A DNA stretch of 64,000 nucleotides from an uncultured Massilia sp. (GCA_946481275.1 CAMLMV010000016.1:70584-134583); one strand, 5' to 3'. Shown: positions 55,601 to 64,000, counted from the first letter of the stretch. Made by a program: numbers and translations. Notes: a model not told the origin generated them from the letters alone.

Positions 55601-55745
55601 CGTTGACGTTGATGACGGGCGTGTTATAGCTGGGCAGCGCCGCGACGGGGATGTGCGCATACGCGAGGATGCCGACGAGGATCAGGCTGATCGACAGCAG
55701 CACGACCATCACGGGCCGGCGGATGCACAGTTCGGACAGGTTCAT
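52629..55745 (-). CDS. RND-family multidrug efflux pump (AcrB/MdtB-like, HAE1)
   Basis: This is a 1038-residue proton-driven inner-membrane exporter with two repeats of one helix, a large periplasmic loop and five helices. It starts MNLSELCIRRPVMVVLLSIS as in MdtB/MdtC. The TM4 proton-relay pair is in VGLVVDDAIVVLENI, and MPISLLGALALLYWLGYSLDN and the C-terminal GIVKKNAIMMIDFAL are family signatures. The length is normal. It is 5 bases downstream of its adaptor gene. No outer-membrane channel gene follows, so it must borrow a TolC-like protein encoded elsewhere. It is probably controlled by the adjacent two-component system. Confidence 0.95.
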   Translation of the reverse strand: MNLSELCIRRPVMVVLLSISLILVGILAYAHIPVAALPSYNTPVINVNANLDGASPETMASSVALPLEKQFSTIAGINLITSTSTQGSTSLTLEFDPSIDVNAAAVDVQAALLAAQRQLPQEMTTLPSYRKVNPADAPVLFMTMTSPSMNLSELNDYAENLVSPAISTLPGVAQVSVNGGKRFAVRVRAKTDLMNARNITMDELATALRSANSNSALGILDGPQQTLTIQGPAQMMKAADFENLIVATRDGLPVRLRDVATVEDSYQSTRAFGAYNGERAIVLLVQRQPNANTVEVVDGVRRLLPRFQSQLPASIKINLVNDRSRSIREAIHDVNFTLALTVGLVVLVIFLFLHRASATFIPAITMPISLLGALALLYWLGYSLDNISLLGITLAVGLVVDDAIVVLENIVRHIEMGKKPLRAALDGSREMGFTIVSISVSLIAVFIPIFFMPGVIGLLFHEFAVIVGLAILVSAAVSLTLVPMLASRLLPAHGHDHTEEKSFIGRHFERGFTALRNAYEKTLDVALKHRFVVLIVAFGTFALTVVLYTTIPKGFFPEEDIGQLRVTTEAAEDISSSALVVLQTKVADVIQADPAVQDVTSFTGGGNNGRMFIVLKPRAQRDKMPQVVDRLRKSLRGIAGVNVYMAPVQNLQLGGRPSKSRYQYTLQSVSGADISQWANQYMERMRNNPLFRDVTSDTQDKGLQAKLDIDRDKANLLGVQLGDIRTALYAAFGERQVSTIYSSAASYYVILETANEDRQFEDALSRLSVRSKTGQLVQLSSVATVRRTVGPIAVNHQGQLQAITLSFNLAPDAPLGDATAAIEQMGRDMKLPASIITKYGGDAAVFQDSQSSQLILIVAAVGVIYVLLGVLYESFIHPITILAGLPSAAVGALLTLRLFDLDLTMIAIIGILMLIGIVKKNAIMMIDFALDAQRNRGMAPEQAIREACILRFRPIMMTTLAALMGALPIALGLGAGAELRQPLGLAVCGGLIFSQVITLYITPVIYLYLDKYSGTGPMTDAQLVDAEQGRKVVLTKVA

Positions 55746-55750
55746 CGTGT

Positions 55751-56920
55751 TCAGCCCTTGTCGGCGACGTGGACGTCTTTACCTTTGTTCATCTCGGAAG
55801 CGAGACGCACTTTCGCGCCTGGGCGCACGTTCTGCTTGCCATCGGTAATGACCTGCTCGCTGCCGGCGAGGCCGCTGACGGCCGCATCCACGCCCGCGCC
55901 GTACACGCGCTGCACCGGCACGAGGCGCGCGGAGTGATCCTTCTCGAGCACGTACACGAACGTGCCCTGGGCATTGGTGATGATGGCGTTCTGCGGGATC
56001 ACGACGGCATCCTTCAGGGTCTGCACGATGACCTTCGTGTTCACGTACTGGCCGGGCCACAGGGTGGTCTCGCGGTTGTCGAACTCGGCCTTCACCTTGA
56101 TCGTGCCGGCTTGCGGGTCGACCGTGTTGTCGACGAAGCTCAGTTGGCCCTTCACCGGCGCCAGGTCGGCGCCCGGCAACGCCTCGACCTCGACCTTGCC
56201 CCGCTTCTGCGCCGCGAGCAGCGACGGCAGGCTCGATTCCGGCAGGGTGAACGCGACGGTGATCGGGTCGAGCTGGGTGATGGTCGTGAGCGACGTCGCC
56301 GGCTGCACGAGGCTGCCCGGATAGACGTTGATGCCGCCCACGCGGCCGGACATCGGCGCGCGGATCGCGGTGTAGCTCGTCGTGACGCTGCTCGCGCGCG
56401 CGGCCGCGACGTCGGCCTGCAGCGTGGCGCGGGCCTGGTCGACCTGGGCGCGCAGCGTGTCGACGGCGCTCTGGGCGATGAAATGCTGGGCGAACAGGTC
56501 CTGGCTGCGCTTGTATTGCCGCTCGAGGTCGGCCAGGGACGCGCGGTCGCGTGCGACCTGGGCCTGGGCCTTGTCGAGGTTGGCGCGGTCTTCGCGGTCG
56601 TCGAGCGAGAACATCAGCTCGCCCTGTTTGACGAACTGGCCTTCCTTGATGTGGACCTGGCGGATGGTGGCGGTCGTCTGCGGATGCAGGTCGACGGTGC
56701 GGATCGGCGTCACGGTGCCGTTGGCCTGCTGCACGACGGCCACGTCCTGGCGTTGCGGCGCCACGACGTTGACGACGGCCGGCGGCTGCGCGCCTTTACC
56801 CTTGCCGCCCGGGGCGGCGGCCCCGTCGGCATGCGCATCGGACCCGCCTTTCATTGCCCACGTACCGACGCCGACGGCCGCGACGATGCCGGCGACAATC
56901 GCGATATTCTTGGTCTTCAT
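55751..56920 (-). CDS. RND efflux periplasmic adaptor (membrane fusion protein, MdtA-like)
   Basis: This is a 389-residue HlyD/AcrA-family adaptor. An uncleaved N-terminal membrane anchor is at about residues 6-24. A barrel-sandwich with GTVTPIRTVDLHPQTTATI and KEGQFVKQGELMFSLD follows, then an alpha-hairpin (about 105-170, rich in Ala, Gln and Arg), a second lipoyl half GRVGGINVYPGSLVQ and beta-barrel and membrane-proximal domains. It joins the RND pump to an outer-membrane channel. It lies upstream of the pump gene (5-base gap) and downstream of the kinase gene on the same strand. Confidence 0.94.
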   Translation of the reverse strand: MKTKNIAIVAGIVAAVGVGTWAMKGGSDAHADGAAAPGGKGKGAQPPAVVNVVAPQRQDVAVVQQANGTVTPIRTVDLHPQTTATIRQVHIKEGQFVKQGELMFSLDDREDRANLDKAQAQVARDRASLADLERQYKRSQDLFAQHFIAQSAVDTLRAQVDQARATLQADVAAARASSVTTSYTAIRAPMSGRVGGINVYPGSLVQPATSLTTITQLDPITVAFTLPESSLPSLLAAQKRGKVEVEALPGADLAPVKGQLSFVDNTVDPQAGTIKVKAEFDNRETTLWPGQYVNTKVIVQTLKDAVVIPQNAIITNAQGTFVYVLEKDHSARLVPVQRVYGAGVDAAVSGLAGSEQVITDGKQNVRPGAKVRLASEMNKGKDVHVADKG

Positions 56921-57069
56921 TCCACTCCCTGTGCCGCTTGGCGCGGCCTTTCTCTTGTAATATTTTTATGCGATGAGGATGACGCCGGCCGCAGGGCCGA
57001 GCCTTCGTTGGCGATTGTCCCACACGGGTGTAACAGCAATGTTTCTGGCCGTGCGATTTTTCGAGCAGC

Positions 57070-58434
57070 TTATTTGCCCGGATAGAATTCCGGCAGCATC
57101 AGGGTTGCTTCGAGCCCGCCTTCCGGATGATTGGCGAGGCTGATGCTGCCGCCGTGCTGCTCGGCGATGTTGCGGGCGATGGTGAGCCCGAGGCCCGTCC
57201 CGCCCGATTCGCGCGAGCGCGACGTCTCCACCCGGTAGAACGGGTCGAACACGCGCGCCAGTTCGCCGCCCGGGATGCCAGGACCGGCGTCGCGGATGCG
57301 GATGCGCGCGGCGCCGTTGATGCGGTCGACGCTGACCCTGGCCGCGTGGCCGTACTTGACGGCGTTGTCGATCAGGTTCACCAGGCAGCGGCGCAGGTCC
57401 ATCGGCCGGCCCAGCAGCGCCATGCCGGCGTGGCCCGTCAAGGTCACGCGCTGGCAGCTCTCGGCCGCGTCGGCGACGACGGAATCCAGCAGCGAATCGA
57501 GGTCCAGCATCTGCATGGCTTCGTTCGTGTCCATGCTGCGCGCCAGGTCGAGGCCTTCGCGCACCATCGCCTGCATCGCGGACAGGTCGCCGATCAGGCG
57601 TTCCTGCAGTTCCGGCTCGCTGACCTTTTCCAGGCGCAGGCGCAGGCGCGTGAGCGGCGTCTGCAGGTCGTGCGTGATGGCGGCCAGCATCTGCGTGCGC
57701 TGGAAGATGTACTGGCGGATGCGCGCCTGCATCGCGTTGAAGGCGGCGCTGGCCTGGCGGATCTCGTCGGCACCCGTGAGGTCGAGCGGCGGGTGGTTGA
57801 TGTCGTTGCCGAGGTCTTTCGCCGCCTGTGCCAGCTGCTTCAGCGGCCGCGTCGTCATGCGCGCCACGAGGTAGGCGAGGAAGGCGACGCTGGCGAGGAA
57901 GATCGAAATGGTCCTGTAGTCCGTGTGCTGCGGCGCCAGTGCCGAGCGCGGCGGCAGGACGGACAGCACGAGCTCGTCGCCGTCGCGCAGGCGCACGCTG
58001 ATGCTTTCGCACGTGCCGCGCCACTTCATGCGCAGCAGGCCGAACACGACGGGCTGCTCGCGCGCCGTCGCGCACGCGGCCGGGCGCGTGGCCAGCGACC
58101 GCATCGCATACCCCTTGCCCATGCGGCCGGCGAGCGCCTGGGCGAATTCGGAATTGGCCGGGGCCAGCGCGCCGGGGTGGACGTCGACGTCGGCGAGCTG
58201 CATGCCGGGACGGTTGGCCACGTCGAGGTAGGCCTTGCGCGCGGACTCGGGGACGATCTCGGTGGCCATGATCAACTGCTCGGCCCGGTCGAGGTTGTGC
58301 AGGTCGCGGAACTCGTCGATGGCGCGCGCGCGCTCGGCGTCGGCCAGCAGCTGGGTCAGAGCGGCCGTGAGCAGGATGCCCAGCAGCAGGGTAGCAAACA
58401 CGCGGCCCGTCATCGAGCCGAGGAAAGCTCTCAC
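57070..58434 (-). CDS. Membrane sensor histidine kinase (EnvZ/PmrB-like)
   Basis: This is a 454-residue kinase. TM1 is at about residues 8-28, a periplasmic sensor at about 30-175 with one Cys pair (AACATA, GTCESI), and TM2 at about 178-195. HAMP comes next, then HisKA with the phospho-acceptor in AITHDLQTPLTRL (His255). HATPase_c has the N-box LIDNAVKYG, G1 DAGPGIPGGEL and G2 GGTGLGLTIARN. The start is GTG at 58434, whose GTGA overlaps the regulator stop, with GGAG 8 bases upstream. It is transcribed after its regulator and ahead of the efflux genes, so it probably controls them. Confidence 0.92.
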   Translation of the reverse strand: MRAFLGSMTGRVFATLLLGILLTAALTQLLADAERARAIDEFRDLHNLDRAEQLIMATEIVPESARKAYLDVANRPGMQLADVDVHPGALAPANSEFAQALAGRMGKGYAMRSLATRPAACATAREQPVVFGLLRMKWRGTCESISVRLRDGDELVLSVLPPRSALAPQHTDYRTISIFLASVAFLAYLVARMTTRPLKQLAQAAKDLGNDINHPPLDLTGADEIRQASAAFNAMQARIRQYIFQRTQMLAAITHDLQTPLTRLRLRLEKVSEPELQERLIGDLSAMQAMVREGLDLARSMDTNEAMQMLDLDSLLDSVVADAAESCQRVTLTGHAGMALLGRPMDLRRCLVNLIDNAVKYGHAARVSVDRINGAARIRIRDAGPGIPGGELARVFDPFYRVETSRSRESGGTGLGLTIARNIAEQHGGSISLANHPEGGLEATLMLPEFYPGK

Positions 58435-59159
58435 GCGCTCGGCTCCACGGTGACCTGGCCGGCCAGCACGTAACCGCCGTTGCGGACGGTCTTGATGATC
58501 TGGGGCATGCGCGCATCCTCGCCCAGCTTCTGGCGCAGGCGGCTGATCTGGATGTCGATCGAGCGGTCGAACGGATCGGCGTCGCGGCCCTGCGTGAGGT
58601 TCAGCAGCTGGTCGCGGTTCAGCACGCGGTTCGGGTGCTCCAGGAAGACGCGCAGCAGGCGGAACTCGGCGCCGGACAGCATGATGACGACGCCCTGCGG
58701 ATTGACGAGGTGGCGCGCGGTGAGGTCGAGCGTCCAGCCCGAGAATTTCATCTGCTGCACGTTCTCGGCCTGCGAGTTCGGCGGCATCGCATGGCTGCGG
58801 CGCAGCACGCTGCGGATGCGCGCCAGCAGTTCGCGCGGCTCGAACGGTTTCGGCAGGTAGTCGTCCGCGCCCATTTCGAGACCGAGGATGCGGTCCAGCG
58901 GTTCGCTGCGGGCGGTGAGCATGATCACGGGCATGGTCGAATGCGCGCGCAGCTTGCGGCACAGCGTGAGCCCGTCGTCGCCCGGCAGGTTGAGGTCGAG
59001 CACGATCAGGTCCGGACGCGACTCGTCCAGGAGTTTCCACATGGCGGTGCCGTCGGCTGCGGCAAGCGCGCGGTAGCCGTTCGCTTCCAGGTAATCGGCC
59101 AGCAGCGATCGGATATCGCGGTCGTCGTCGACGATCAGGATGGTAGATGGATTGTCCAT
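58431..59159 (-). CDS. OmpR-family response regulator
   Basis: This is a 242-residue regulator. The receiver domain (1-125) has DDD at 11-13, Asp55 in IVLDLNLPG, Thr in VIMLTARSE and Lys in YLPKPFEP. The C-terminal winged helix (about 140-235) has LSGAEFRLLRVFLEHPNRVL and DRSIDIQISRLRQKLGED, ending KTVRNGGYVLAG. It pairs with the downstream kinase through the GTGA overlap. The order regulator-kinase-adaptor-pump suggests direct control of efflux, and the divergent Spy-like gene shares its upstream region. Confidence 0.95.
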   Translation of the reverse strand: MDNPSTILIVDDDRDIRSLLADYLEANGYRALAAADGTAMWKLLDESRPDLIVLDLNLPGDDGLTLCRKLRAHSTMPVIMLTARSEPLDRILGLEMGADDYLPKPFEPRELLARIRSVLRRSHAMPPNSQAENVQQMKFSGWTLDLTARHLVNPQGVVIMLSGAEFRLLRVFLEHPNRVLNRDQLLNLTQGRDADPFDRSIDIQISRLRQKLGEDARMPQIIKTVRNGGYVLAGQVTVEPSA

Positions 59160-59385
59160 ATCACCATTATCGCGAGTTGTTTGAGCCCTGAACAGTCACT
59201 TTGTATCGGCTTGTATATGGATCTTCCAGGGAAACAAATTGATACAAAGAACGAGACAGCGGAAACGCTCCGCTTACATCTTGCGCCCATGATGGGAACC
59301 GTGCGAAGACGACGCGATGCACGCAGATCGGAGCATGAAGACAACGTTTGGCGGTTTGCCAACTAACCCTGACCAGGAACCAGAG

Positions 59386-59880
59386 ATGAAAACCTATCGC
59401 AAACACCTCCTCGCCGCCCTGTCCGCGCTGACGCTTGGCGCTGCCGCACTGGGCGCCCATGCGCAGACCACGGACCAGGCCGCACCGCAGGCCCGCCACG
59501 GCATGCAGCATCAGAAGCTGACGCCGGAACAGCGCGCGCAATTCCGCGCCAAGCGGATCGCGAAGCTGCACGACGAGCTGAAGATCACGCCGGCCCAGGA
59601 AAACGCCTGGAACGCGTTCGTGAACTCGATGCAGCCGCCGGCACGCCAGCCGCACGACCGCGCCGCCTGGGCCAACCTGACGGCACCGGAACGCATGGCG
59701 AAGACGATCGAACGCCAGAAGCAGCGCACGGCCGCCCTCGAGCAGCGCCAGGCGTCGCTGAACACCTTCTACTCGGTCCTCAGCGCGGACCAGAAGAAGA
59801 CGTTCGATGAGAGGGCGGCGCGCTTCGGCCACCGCGGCCACTTCGGCCACGGCCGTCGCGGCAATACCGCGCAAGGTTGA
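59386..59880 (+). CDS. Periplasmic Spy/CpxP-like LTXXQ protein
   Basis: This 164-residue exported helical protein has a signal peptide at about 1-26 (LGAAALGAHAQT). The mature part has LTPEQRAQFRAKRIAKLHDE and ITPAQENAWNAFVNSM, the LTXXQ-type motif found twice in Spy and CpxP chaperones, and it ends in a His/Gly/Arg-rich tail (FGHRGHFGHGRRG) that may bind metal. ATG at 59386 gives a clean signal peptide; the longer frame from 59317 does not. Its divergence from an OmpR-type regulator suggests it is a target of that envelope-stress system. Confidence 0.85.
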   Translation: MKTYRKHLLAALSALTLGAAALGAHAQTTDQAAPQARHGMQHQKLTPEQRAQFRAKRIAKLHDELKITPAQENAWNAFVNSMQPPARQPHDRAAWANLTAPERMAKTIERQKQRTAALEQRQASLNTFYSVLSADQKKTFDERAARFGHRGHFGHGRRGNTAQG

Positions 59881-59883
59881 GCG

Positions 59884-61731
59884 TTACTGCAGCCTGCCCA
59901 ACGAACCGAGAAACTTGTTCGCATCCTGATAGCCGATCACCCGGCTATCGGGAATTTCCTTCCCCTGCTTGTCGAACATGATGATGCCCGGCGGCCCGAA
60001 CAGGCCGAAGCGCTTGAGCATTGCCCGGTCATCCGCATCGTTCGCCGTCACGTCGGCCTGCAGCAGCACCGTGTTCGCCAGCCGCGCCTTGACGGCCGGA
60101 TCGACGAAGGTCAGCTTTTCCATTTCCTTGCACGACACGCACCAGTCCGCATAAAAGTCCAGCATCGCCGTGCGGCCACCGGTGGCGGCCAGTGCGGCGT
60201 CGAGCTGGTCGACGGTCTTGATGCGCGTGAACGCGAGCGGCTGCGCGGGCGCACCGCCCGTGAAGCGGGCCAGCGGCGCGAGCGGGTCGCGTGCCCCGCT
60301 GGCGACGCCGACCAGTTGCGTGGCGCCCAGCACGACGCTGGCGGCGCCCAGGGCGAGCGCGGCCCAATGCCCGCGCAGGCCGCGCAGCAGATAAAAGCCA
60401 TAGCCCAGCAGCAGCGCGGCCCACAGGACCATCTGCACGATCCCCGGCAGCACCGGCGCGGCCATCCACAATGCCATCGCCAGCATCAGCACGCCGAAGA
60501 AGCGTTTCACCGATTCCATCCACAGGCCGGCGCGCGGCAGCAGCGACCCGGCGGACACGCCCACGAGCAGCAGCGGGATGCTCATGCCGACCGCCATCGC
60601 GAACAGGGCGGCGCCGCCGATGACGACGTCGCGCGTCTGGCTGATGTACACGAGCGCCCCCGCGAGCGGCGCGGCCACGCACGGGCCGACGATCAGCGCG
60701 GAGATGGCACCCATCACGAACACCCCCGCGAGCTTGCCGGACGACTGGCGGCCGGAGACGGTGGATAGCCGCGTCTGCAACACCGCGGGCACCTGCAGCT
60801 GGTAGACGTCGAACATCGACAACGCCATCACGACGATGAGCAGCGCGAAGCCGCCCAGCACCCACGGGTTCTGCAGCGCCGCCGCCAGGCCTTCGCCCAG
60901 CAGGCCGGCCGCCACGCCCAGCGCGGTGTAGACGATCGCCATCCCGAACGAGTAGGCGAGCGACAGCACGAAGCCGCGCGTGCGGTGCACCTCTTTTCCT
61001 TCGCCCACGATGATCGACGACAGGATCGGCACCATCGGCAGCACGCACGGCGTGAACGCGAGGCCCAGGCCCAGCAGGATGAACGCGGGGATGATGGCCA
61101 GCAGGCGGCCGCCCTGCAGCAGCGAGGCGATGCCGGACAGTTCGGATGGCGCCGCCGGTTTCGCGGGCGGCGCGGCAGGTGCGGTCGGGGTATCGACCCG
61201 CGGCGCGGGCTGCGGGGCCTGGCCCGGGAAGTTGAAACCGCCGCCCTGCCCCGGCGCGGCGCTCATCTGCGGTTCGCTGCCGCCGGCACCCGGCGTGAGC
61301 TGAACGGACGCATCCTGCGGCGGATAGCACAGGCCCTTGTCGGCACAGCCCTGGCCGGTGGCGGTCAGGGTGAACGGTCCCGCGGCCTCGACGGGGATGC
61401 GGATCTCGACGCCGTTGTGATAGGTCTCGACGTTTTTCTGGAACGTGTCGTCGTACTTGATCTTGCCCGGCGGGATAGCCGGCTCGCCGAGCTTCGCGCC
61501 GGTTGCCGTGAAGCGGAAGCGCTCGCGGTACATGTAGTAGCCGTCCGCGATCGCATAGTTCACGACGATCGTGTGCGCGTCGAGCATGCGCGCGGAGAAC
61601 TTGAATGCCTGCTCGGGCGGCAGGAAATCGTCGTCGGCGTGGGCGGTGGAGACGAAGGCGGCGCAGGCCAGCAGCAACGTGCACAGGGCGGCCAGCAGGC
61701 GCGCGGCGGGCGATAGGGAAGATCGGAGCAT
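59884..61731 (-). CDS. dsbD: Thiol:disulfide interchange protein DsbD
   Basis: This is a 615-residue membrane electron shuttle from cytoplasmic thioredoxin to periplasmic DsbC, CcmG-like and other thiol proteins. The signal peptide is at about 1-32. The periplasmic alpha domain has the Cys pair in GCADKGLCYPP, and a Pro/Ala-rich linker follows. An eight-helix beta domain has Cys in FTPCVLPMVP and VGPCVAAPLA. The C-terminal thioredoxin-like gamma domain has DWCVSCKEME (Cys531, Cys534). All six working cysteines are present. The start at 61731 gives a standard signal peptide; 18 further open codons exist. It could also supply reductant for cytochrome c maturation. Confidence 0.95.
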   Translation of the reverse strand: MLRSSLSPAARLLAALCTLLLACAAFVSTAHADDDFLPPEQAFKFSARMLDAHTIVVNYAIADGYYMYRERFRFTATGAKLGEPAIPPGKIKYDDTFQKNVETYHNGVEIRIPVEAAGPFTLTATGQGCADKGLCYPPQDASVQLTPGAGGSEPQMSAAPGQGGGFNFPGQAPQPAPRVDTPTAPAAPPAKPAAPSELSGIASLLQGGRLLAIIPAFILLGLGLAFTPCVLPMVPILSSIIVGEGKEVHRTRGFVLSLAYSFGMAIVYTALGVAAGLLGEGLAAALQNPWVLGGFALLIVVMALSMFDVYQLQVPAVLQTRLSTVSGRQSSGKLAGVFVMGAISALIVGPCVAAPLAGALVYISQTRDVVIGGAALFAMAVGMSIPLLLVGVSAGSLLPRAGLWMESVKRFFGVLMLAMALWMAAPVLPGIVQMVLWAALLLGYGFYLLRGLRGHWAALALGAASVVLGATQLVGVASGARDPLAPLARFTGGAPAQPLAFTRIKTVDQLDAALAATGGRTAMLDFYADWCVSCKEMEKLTFVDPAVKARLANTVLLQADVTANDADDRAMLKRFGLFGPPGIIMFDKQGKEIPDSRVIGYQDANKFLGSLGRLQ

Positions 61732-61787
61732 GGATCGGCAAATTGGTTCAACGCATCGGGCATGGTACACCGGGCGCTGTTCCATTG

Positions 61788-61820
61788 CACGGCGGCCGGC
61801 GAAACGGCACGGCCGCCGTG
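61788..61820 (-). terminator. GC-rich hairpin after the second chemoreceptor gene
   Basis: CACGGCGGCCG and CGGCCGCCGTG form a perfect 11-base stem with an 11-base loop, 7 bases past the receptor stop on the minus strand and before dsbD. No U-run follows, so it may act as an attenuating or mRNA 3'-end stabilising hairpin. Confidence 0.5.
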
Positions 61821-61827
61821 TGACCGC

Positions 61828-63801
61828 TCAGGCAGCGAGGCGGACGGCCGGCACCGGCTTGCGCGGCTCGTTGCCGGTGTGGAAAACGCTCACGATGCGC
61901 GCGAGGTGCCGGGCCTGCTCGTCCAGGCTGGACGCCGCCGCCGCGGCCTGTTCCACGAGCGCCGCGTTCTGCTGGGTGGTGCCGTCCAGCACCGTGATCG
62001 CGTCATTCACCTGGTGGATGCCCGACGCCTGTTCGCGCGACGCCACGACGATTTCCGCTACGAAGGCCGACACGCGCTGCACGCTGGCAAGGATATCGTC
62101 CATCGACGTGCCGGCCTGGCTCACGAGACGGCTGCCGGCCGCGACACGCTCCACGCTTTCATCGATGAGCTGCTTGATTTCCTTTGCCGCCGCCGCGCTG
62201 CGCTGCGCCAGGCTGCGCACTTCGCCGGCGACGACCGCAAAGCCGCGCCCCTGTTCTCCCGCCCTGGCGGCCTCGACAGCAGCATTGAGCGCGAGGATAT
62301 TGGTCTGGAATGCGATGCCGTCGATGACGCCGATGATGTCGACGATCCTGCGGGCGCTGTCGTTGATCGCTTCCATGGTCGCCACCACCTCGGACACGAC
62401 CTTGCCGCCCTGCTGGGCCACGGTGGAAGCCTGGATCGCCACCAGGCTGGCCTGGTCGGCATTTTGCGCATTCTCCTTCACGGTCGACATGAACTCTTCC
62501 ATGGACGCCGCCGTCTCTTCCAGGCTCGATGCCTGCGCCTCGGTGCGGGCCGACAAATCCGCATTGCCGAGCGCAATGTCGCCGGTCGTCGCACCGATGG
62601 TATCGACGCCGACCCGGACCTCGCTCACGATGTTGCGCAGGTTGTCGTTCATGCGCCCGAGGGAAGCGAGCAGCCGCGCCGTTTCGTTGCGACCTTCGGC
62701 CGCGATGCGCGCCGTCAGGTCGCCAGCGGCAACGCGTTCCGCGATTTCGACGGCACTGTTCAGCGGCTGGGTCACGGAGCGTGCGATGACATAGAGCATC
62801 AGGCCGCCGAAGGCAAACAGGACGGTGACGGCGGCCAGCATGCCCAGCCGTGTGCGCTGGAGGGCGGAAATCCGTGCGTCGAGCAGGCCGTCGAATTGCT
62901 CCGTAGCCTTGTGTGCGAACGCGTACTGGGCGTCGATGGCGGCCGTCGTGCGCTTGACGTATTCCGGTCCGGAGAACGTGAGCGACTCCGCCTTCACGAT
63001 CTCATCCATCGCCAGCCTCATCGTCTGTTGCGCCTGCTCGCGCACGTCCCGGATCGAATCGCCCAGCGGCCCGGCGAACGCCGGGTTGGCGCGCGCGGCC
63101 TTGTCGTACTGGTTCGTCATCTGGTGCAACCGGTCGGCGACGCGCGCCACGATCGCGGACAACGCCAGTCGCTCTTCCGGGCTGGCGGCAGCGGCGGCCA
63201 GCAGGCCGGCGCCCTTCGCCCGCATCTTGCCGAGCTCTTCGGAAAGATATGGCAGCTGGTAATAAATGGCCTGGACCAGCTGGTACGAATCCACGCCGGG
63301 GTCCAGGTTCAGGCCGTAATGATCGGCCAACTGGTCCTCCACGTCGAGCAGCTTCGGCACCAGGGCCGTATGCGCCTCATAGCTCTGGGGCACCGTGATC
63401 GTGCCCGCGGCCACGCGTCCGCGCAGCGCTTCCCAGTCGCGCTTCGCCTCCGACCACGCCCGGTCGATGCGCGGGTCGTGCAGGCCGGCGACGATGGCCG
63501 ACATGGCCGCATAGTTGGCGTCCACCTCGACCTGCTTCTTGTCCCGCTTCGGGATCGACTCGGCGACGCCGCCGACGACGAGCGCCGCCAGGCCGCGATG
63601 CTGTTGCGTGGTCTGGATGGTATCGAGGATGGTGGCCACCGGCGTGCGCGCCCTCGCTTCGAGTTCCAGGGCATCGAGCGCCTTGCCGGTCTCGCGCAGG
63701 TAGAGCGAGGCCGGGATCGCGGCGACGATGACGCCCACCACGCTGAGGATCGCGAATTTATGCCAGAGCAGCAGGTGCTCGAGTCGATGTCGTAGGCCCA
63801 T
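61828..63801 (-). CDS. Methyl-accepting chemotaxis protein with NIT-type sensor domain
   Basis: This is a 657-residue receptor. TM1 is at about residues 16-36. A long helical periplasmic domain (about 40-325) contains TQQHRGLAALVVGG, the core of the nitrate/nitrite-sensing NIT domain. TM2 is at about 330-350. HAMP with RSVTQPLNSAVEIAERVAAGD follows, then the signalling domain with tip [19 protein letters not shown], identical there to the receptor at 47810. No C-terminal CheR tether. ATG at 63801 is preferred; a GTG 20 codons upstream is also possible. The final 199 bases of the window show no supported gene. Confidence 0.9.
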   Translation of the reverse strand: MGLRHRLEHLLLWHKFAILSVVGVIVAAIPASLYLRETGKALDALELEARARTPVATILDTIQTTQQHRGLAALVVGGVAESIPKRDKKQVEVDANYAAMSAIVAGLHDPRIDRAWSEAKRDWEALRGRVAAGTITVPQSYEAHTALVPKLLDVEDQLADHYGLNLDPGVDSYQLVQAIYYQLPYLSEELGKMRAKGAGLLAAAAASPEERLALSAIVARVADRLHQMTNQYDKAARANPAFAGPLGDSIRDVREQAQQTMRLAMDEIVKAESLTFSGPEYVKRTTAAIDAQYAFAHKATEQFDGLLDARISALQRTRLGMLAAVTVLFAFGGLMLYVIARSVTQPLNSAVEIAERVAAGDLTARIAAEGRNETARLLASLGRMNDNLRNIVSEVRVGVDTIGATTGDIALGNADLSARTEAQASSLEETAASMEEFMSTVKENAQNADQASLVAIQASTVAQQGGKVVSEVVATMEAINDSARRIVDIIGVIDGIAFQTNILALNAAVEAARAGEQGRGFAVVAGEVRSLAQRSAAAAKEIKQLIDESVERVAAGSRLVSQAGTSMDDILASVQRVSAFVAEIVVASREQASGIHQVNDAITVLDGTTQQNAALVEQAAAAASSLDEQARHLARIVSVFHTGNEPRKPVPAVRLAA

Positions 63802-64000
63802 GATCTTGTCTACCGTTGAATGATGGCTTGTATCCAAAAGGAAACAATAATTGCCCTTCACTTAAACCGCAACACGTATTTACTGGTTCGGGCGGAGATA
63901 CGACAGATCGATGGGCGTCAGGGCGAAAAAAAACCAGGCGCAAGGCTAATGCCAGTCACTTAAGGCATTGACCTGACGGCAGCAAGAGCTACAACGGATT

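Overview
The window is a stretch of a high-GC (roughly two-thirds G+C) Gram-negative chromosome. Gene content and order point to a betaproteobacterium of the order Burkholderiales, most likely Oxalobacteraceae near Massilia/Telluria. The evidence is a pilMNOPQ operon divergent from a class A penicillin-binding protein gene, a cyaY-lptM-lysA group, System II cytochrome c maturation (ResB/CcsB) beside a cytochrome c4, engB-hemB, and many two-component, chemotaxis and transport genes. The genus is inference from general knowledge; no rRNA or tRNA gene is present to anchor it.

Positions 1-23,000 are mostly housekeeping. They hold an Ig-like lipoprotein (cut by the window edge) at the 3' end of the type IV pilus operon pilM-N-O-P-Q, then ponA/mrcA, cyaY, lptM and lysA. 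Next come msrPQ with a small membrane peptide, ccsB-resB-cytochrome c4, and engB-hemB. The stretch ends with an MFS transporter and a translationally coupled trio of exported protein, LytS/AlgZ-type kinase and LytTR regulator.

Positions 23,000-51,600 form a catabolic accessory region. A LysR regulator is divergent from an operon with two tartrate/D-malate dehydrogenase paralogues, an aspartoacylase-like deacylase and a succinate-semialdehyde-dehydrogenase-like ALDH, closed by a strong terminator. A minus-strand cluster of 14 genes follows (44,908 down to 29,244): ALDH, HAD-II protein, PuuB-like oxidase, a complete dipeptide/opine-type ABC importer, a three-subunit HcnABC/opine-oxidase-like flavoenzyme, a cupin, an EutC/BhcD-like and an EutB/BhcB-like enzyme, and an outer-membrane porin. 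Around it lie two double-GNAT proteins, a chemoreceptor fused by operon to a 2-hydroxyacid dehydrogenase, a class III aminotransferase and an Lrp/AsnC regulator. Together these look like a sense-import-oxidise-funnel pathway for an N-substituted (opine-like) or hydroxylated amino acid feeding aspartate and oxaloacetate. The substrate cannot be read from the sequence, and this is the best candidate for an undescribed system in the window.

Positions 51,600-63,900 concern the cell envelope and signalling: a zinc-ribbon/proline-rich membrane protein, an RND efflux pump with its adaptor, an OmpR-type two-component system reading into the pump genes, a divergent Spy-like LTXXQ protein, DsbD and a second chemoreceptor. 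Start codons given here were often moved inward from the longest reading frame, on the basis of ribosome-binding sites, signal peptides and 4-base stop/start overlaps.
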